From positions 1-30,446 of the IMG/VR virus record IMGVR_UViG_3300042868_010158: DNA of 30,446 nucleotides. One strand, 5' to 3'. A model generated the notes under the pieces. The model was not told the DNA's origin. It saw nothing but the letters and a program-made list of their open reading frames with translations, and did not search any database. Of this stretch, positions 29,152 through 30,446 are shown piece by piece (positions within the stretch are counted from its first letter, which is position 1; each line of letters begins with the position of its first letter). Source of the DNA: a virus. Both the position numbers and the translations under genes were made by a program.

Positions 29152-30446
29152 CCGTAACCGTTACCGAGTCCACCGTTGTCACCGTAACGGAAACGGGCAT
29201 CAATGTTATTACAGCAGGAACGCAGGGCGCAGAGGGCGCTAGCGGTACTGGCATCGGCGATATGCTGCGCAGCGTTTATGATCCGGCTGGTGTGGTCGGG
29301 CAGCTCGCGGGTAAGACGTATGTGGATGGCCAGCTCGCGGGTAAGGCTCCCACCGTGCATACGCATACCATAGCCGCCGTAACTGGTTTACAAACCGCGC
29401 TGGATGCAAAAGCCGCATTAGCCCACACGCACGCCGCGGGCGATATCACAAGCGGTACCATGGCCGATGCGCGCATTGCCGCCAGCAACGTGACACAGCA
29501 CCAAGGCTCTATCGTTCACCAGTCAATCAGCGGCGCAGGCACCAACACACATGCGCAGATCGATACGCACATCGCGGATGCTACCAAGCACCGCGTCATC
29601 AACGATGCGGGATCCGCCACCACCGACCTGTGGAGCGCCAGCAAGATCACCACCATGCTGGCGGGAAAGGCGAATACATCGCACACGCACGTCATCGCCG
29701 ATACCACTGGCCTGCAAACCGCGCTGGATGCAAAAGCCGCTTTATCCCACACTCATACCGCCTCGCAGATTACCGATTTCACCGAGGCCACGCAGGATGT
29801 GCTGGGCAGCACGCTGGTTGCAGGCAGCAACGTCACCATCAATTACAATGATGTGGCCAATACTGTCACCATCAGCGCCACGGGCGGCGGCGGTGGCGGT
29901 GGCGTAACCGACCACGGCGACCTTACCGGGTTGGGCGATGATGACCACCCGCAATATATGAACACCGCGCGCGGCGATGTGCGCTATGCACCTCTCGCGC
30001 ACACGCACGCCGCCGCCGATATCACCAGCGGTACCATGGCCGATGCACGCATTGCCGCCACCAACGTAACGCAGCACCAAGGCAGCATTGCCCACCAGTC
30101 AATTAGCGGCGCAGGCACCAATACGCATGCGCAGATCGACACCCACATCGCCGATGCCACTAAGCACCGTGTCATCAATGATGCGGGATCCGCCACCACC
30201 GACCTGTGGAGCGCCAGCAAGATCACCACCATGCTGGCGGGCAAAGCGGCCAGCACGCACACCCACGTCATCGCCGATACCACTGGCCTGCAAACGGCAC
30301 TCGATGCCAAGGCGGCGTTATCGCACACGCACGCCGCGGGCGATATCACCAGCGGTACCATGGCGGATGCGCGCATTGCCGCCACCAACGTCACGCAGCA
30401 CCAGGGCAGCATTGCCCACCAGTCGATCAGCGGCGCAGGCACCAAC
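29148..30446 (+). CDS. Tail fibre protein, truncated by window edge
   Basis: The frame is open from the ATG at 29148 to the window end (433 codons seen, no stop). The N-terminus (MTVTVTESTVVTVTETGINV, then a short collagen-like GTQGAEGASG) is followed by repeats with many His-x-His pairs (HTHAAGDITSGTMADARIAA, THAQIDTHIADATKH, SHTHVIADTTGLQTALDAKA). A different 84-residue block (29748-29999) holds the classic fibre motif DHGDLTGLGDDDHPQYMNTA before the repeats resume. His-x-His pairs in T4 fibres bind iron, so metal-stabilised trimers are plausible. The receptor-binding C-terminus and any chaperone lie beyond the window. Confidence 0.85.
   Translation, partial: MTVTVTESTVVTVTETGINVITAGTQGAEGASGTGIGDMLRSVYDPAGVVGQLAGKTYVDGQLAGKAPTVHTHTIAAVTGLQTALDAKAALAHTHAAGDITSGTMADARIAASNVTQHQGSIVHQSISGAGTNTHAQIDTHIADATKHRVINDAGSATTDLWSASKITTMLAGKANTSHTHVIADTTGLQTALDAKAALSHTHTASQITDFTEATQDVLGSTLVAGSNVTINYNDVANTVTISATGGGGGGGVTDHGDLTGLGDDDHPQYMNTARGDVRYAPLAHTHAAADITSGTMADARIAATNVTQHQGSIAHQSISGAGTNTHAQIDTHIADATKHRVINDAGSATTDLWSASKITTMLAGKAASTHTHVIADTTGLQTALDAKAALSHTHAAGDITSGTMADARIAATNVTQHQGSIAHQSISGAGTN
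29424..30446 (+). repeat. 324-bp tandem repeat in the tail fibre gene
   Basis: A 108-codon unit (starting HTHAAGDITSGTMADARI) occurs at 29424-29747 and 30000-30323, and a third copy begins at 30324 and is cut at 30446. The first two copies are separated by a 252-bp unrelated block. A partial copy of its end (TGLQTALDAKAAL) lies just before the first unit. DNA identity is high, with changes mostly at third positions. Confidence 0.9.

Noticed and set aside
29984-30445. 153-codon minus-strand frame with internal repeats
   Set aside because: It is antisense to the repetitive fibre gene; its repeats only mirror the fibre repeats.

Overview
The window is almost wall-to-wall phage DNA. It reads as the genome, or most of the genome, of a temperate siphophage (long non-contractile tail) of an alphaproteobacterium. 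The host guess rests on the tail-tip genes: a DUF2460 distal tail protein, a DUF2163 hub with four cysteines, an NlpC/P60 peptidase, a 1254-residue TIM-barrel 'megatron' and a DUF2793 protein, in the same order as gp12 to gp15 of the Rhodobacter gene transfer agent. This is not itself a gene transfer agent, because it also has an integrase, an immunity region, a replication module, DNA methyltransferases and tail-fibre genes.

Layout. From 82 to 6337 come packaging and head genes: small and large terminase, a gpW-like connector, portal, and a prohead protease fused to an HK97-type major capsid protein. From 6423 to 9935 come head-tail joining and tail genes: a small head protein, gpFII-like and gpU-like proteins, tail tube, two tail assembly chaperone products joined by a -1 frameshift on GGGAAAC, and tape measure. 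From 10029 to 16649 comes the GTA-like tail tip. From 16661 to 18025 comes lysis: a holin candidate, a SleB-type endolysin with a C-terminal membrane anchor, and overlapping inner and outer spanin candidates.

An attachment site lies at 18266-18495. Its core matches a tRNA 3' end and it is flanked by five same-orientation arm-type repeats. The tyrosine integrase follows at 18503. Phage genes lie on both sides of the core, so the sequence looks like unintegrated (virion or circular) phage DNA rather than a prophage cut at its ends. From 19474 to 22167 is a more A+T-rich immunity region: an AlpA/Xis-like protein and a Cro-like protein run leftward, and a CI-like repressor plus a co-transcribed membrane protein run rightward. 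A leftward cytosine methyltransferase and an orphan membrane protein follow.

From 22164 to 28735 is an early operon whose genes mostly overlap by a few bases: a cupin-like protein, a paralogous pair of small proteins, a zinc-finger protein, an ASCH-domain protein, a second cytosine methyltransferase with a long variable region, a small membrane protein, and a lambda O/P-like replication pair. Two items are worth special attention. A 175-codon reading frame lies inside the second methyltransferase gene, with its own ribosome binding site. An iteron array, the probable replication origin, lies inside the initiator gene. From 28798 to the right edge are a baseplate/fibre adaptor-like protein and a tail fibre built on a 324-bp tandem repeat rich in His-x-His. 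The window stops inside a repeat copy, so the fibre is incomplete.
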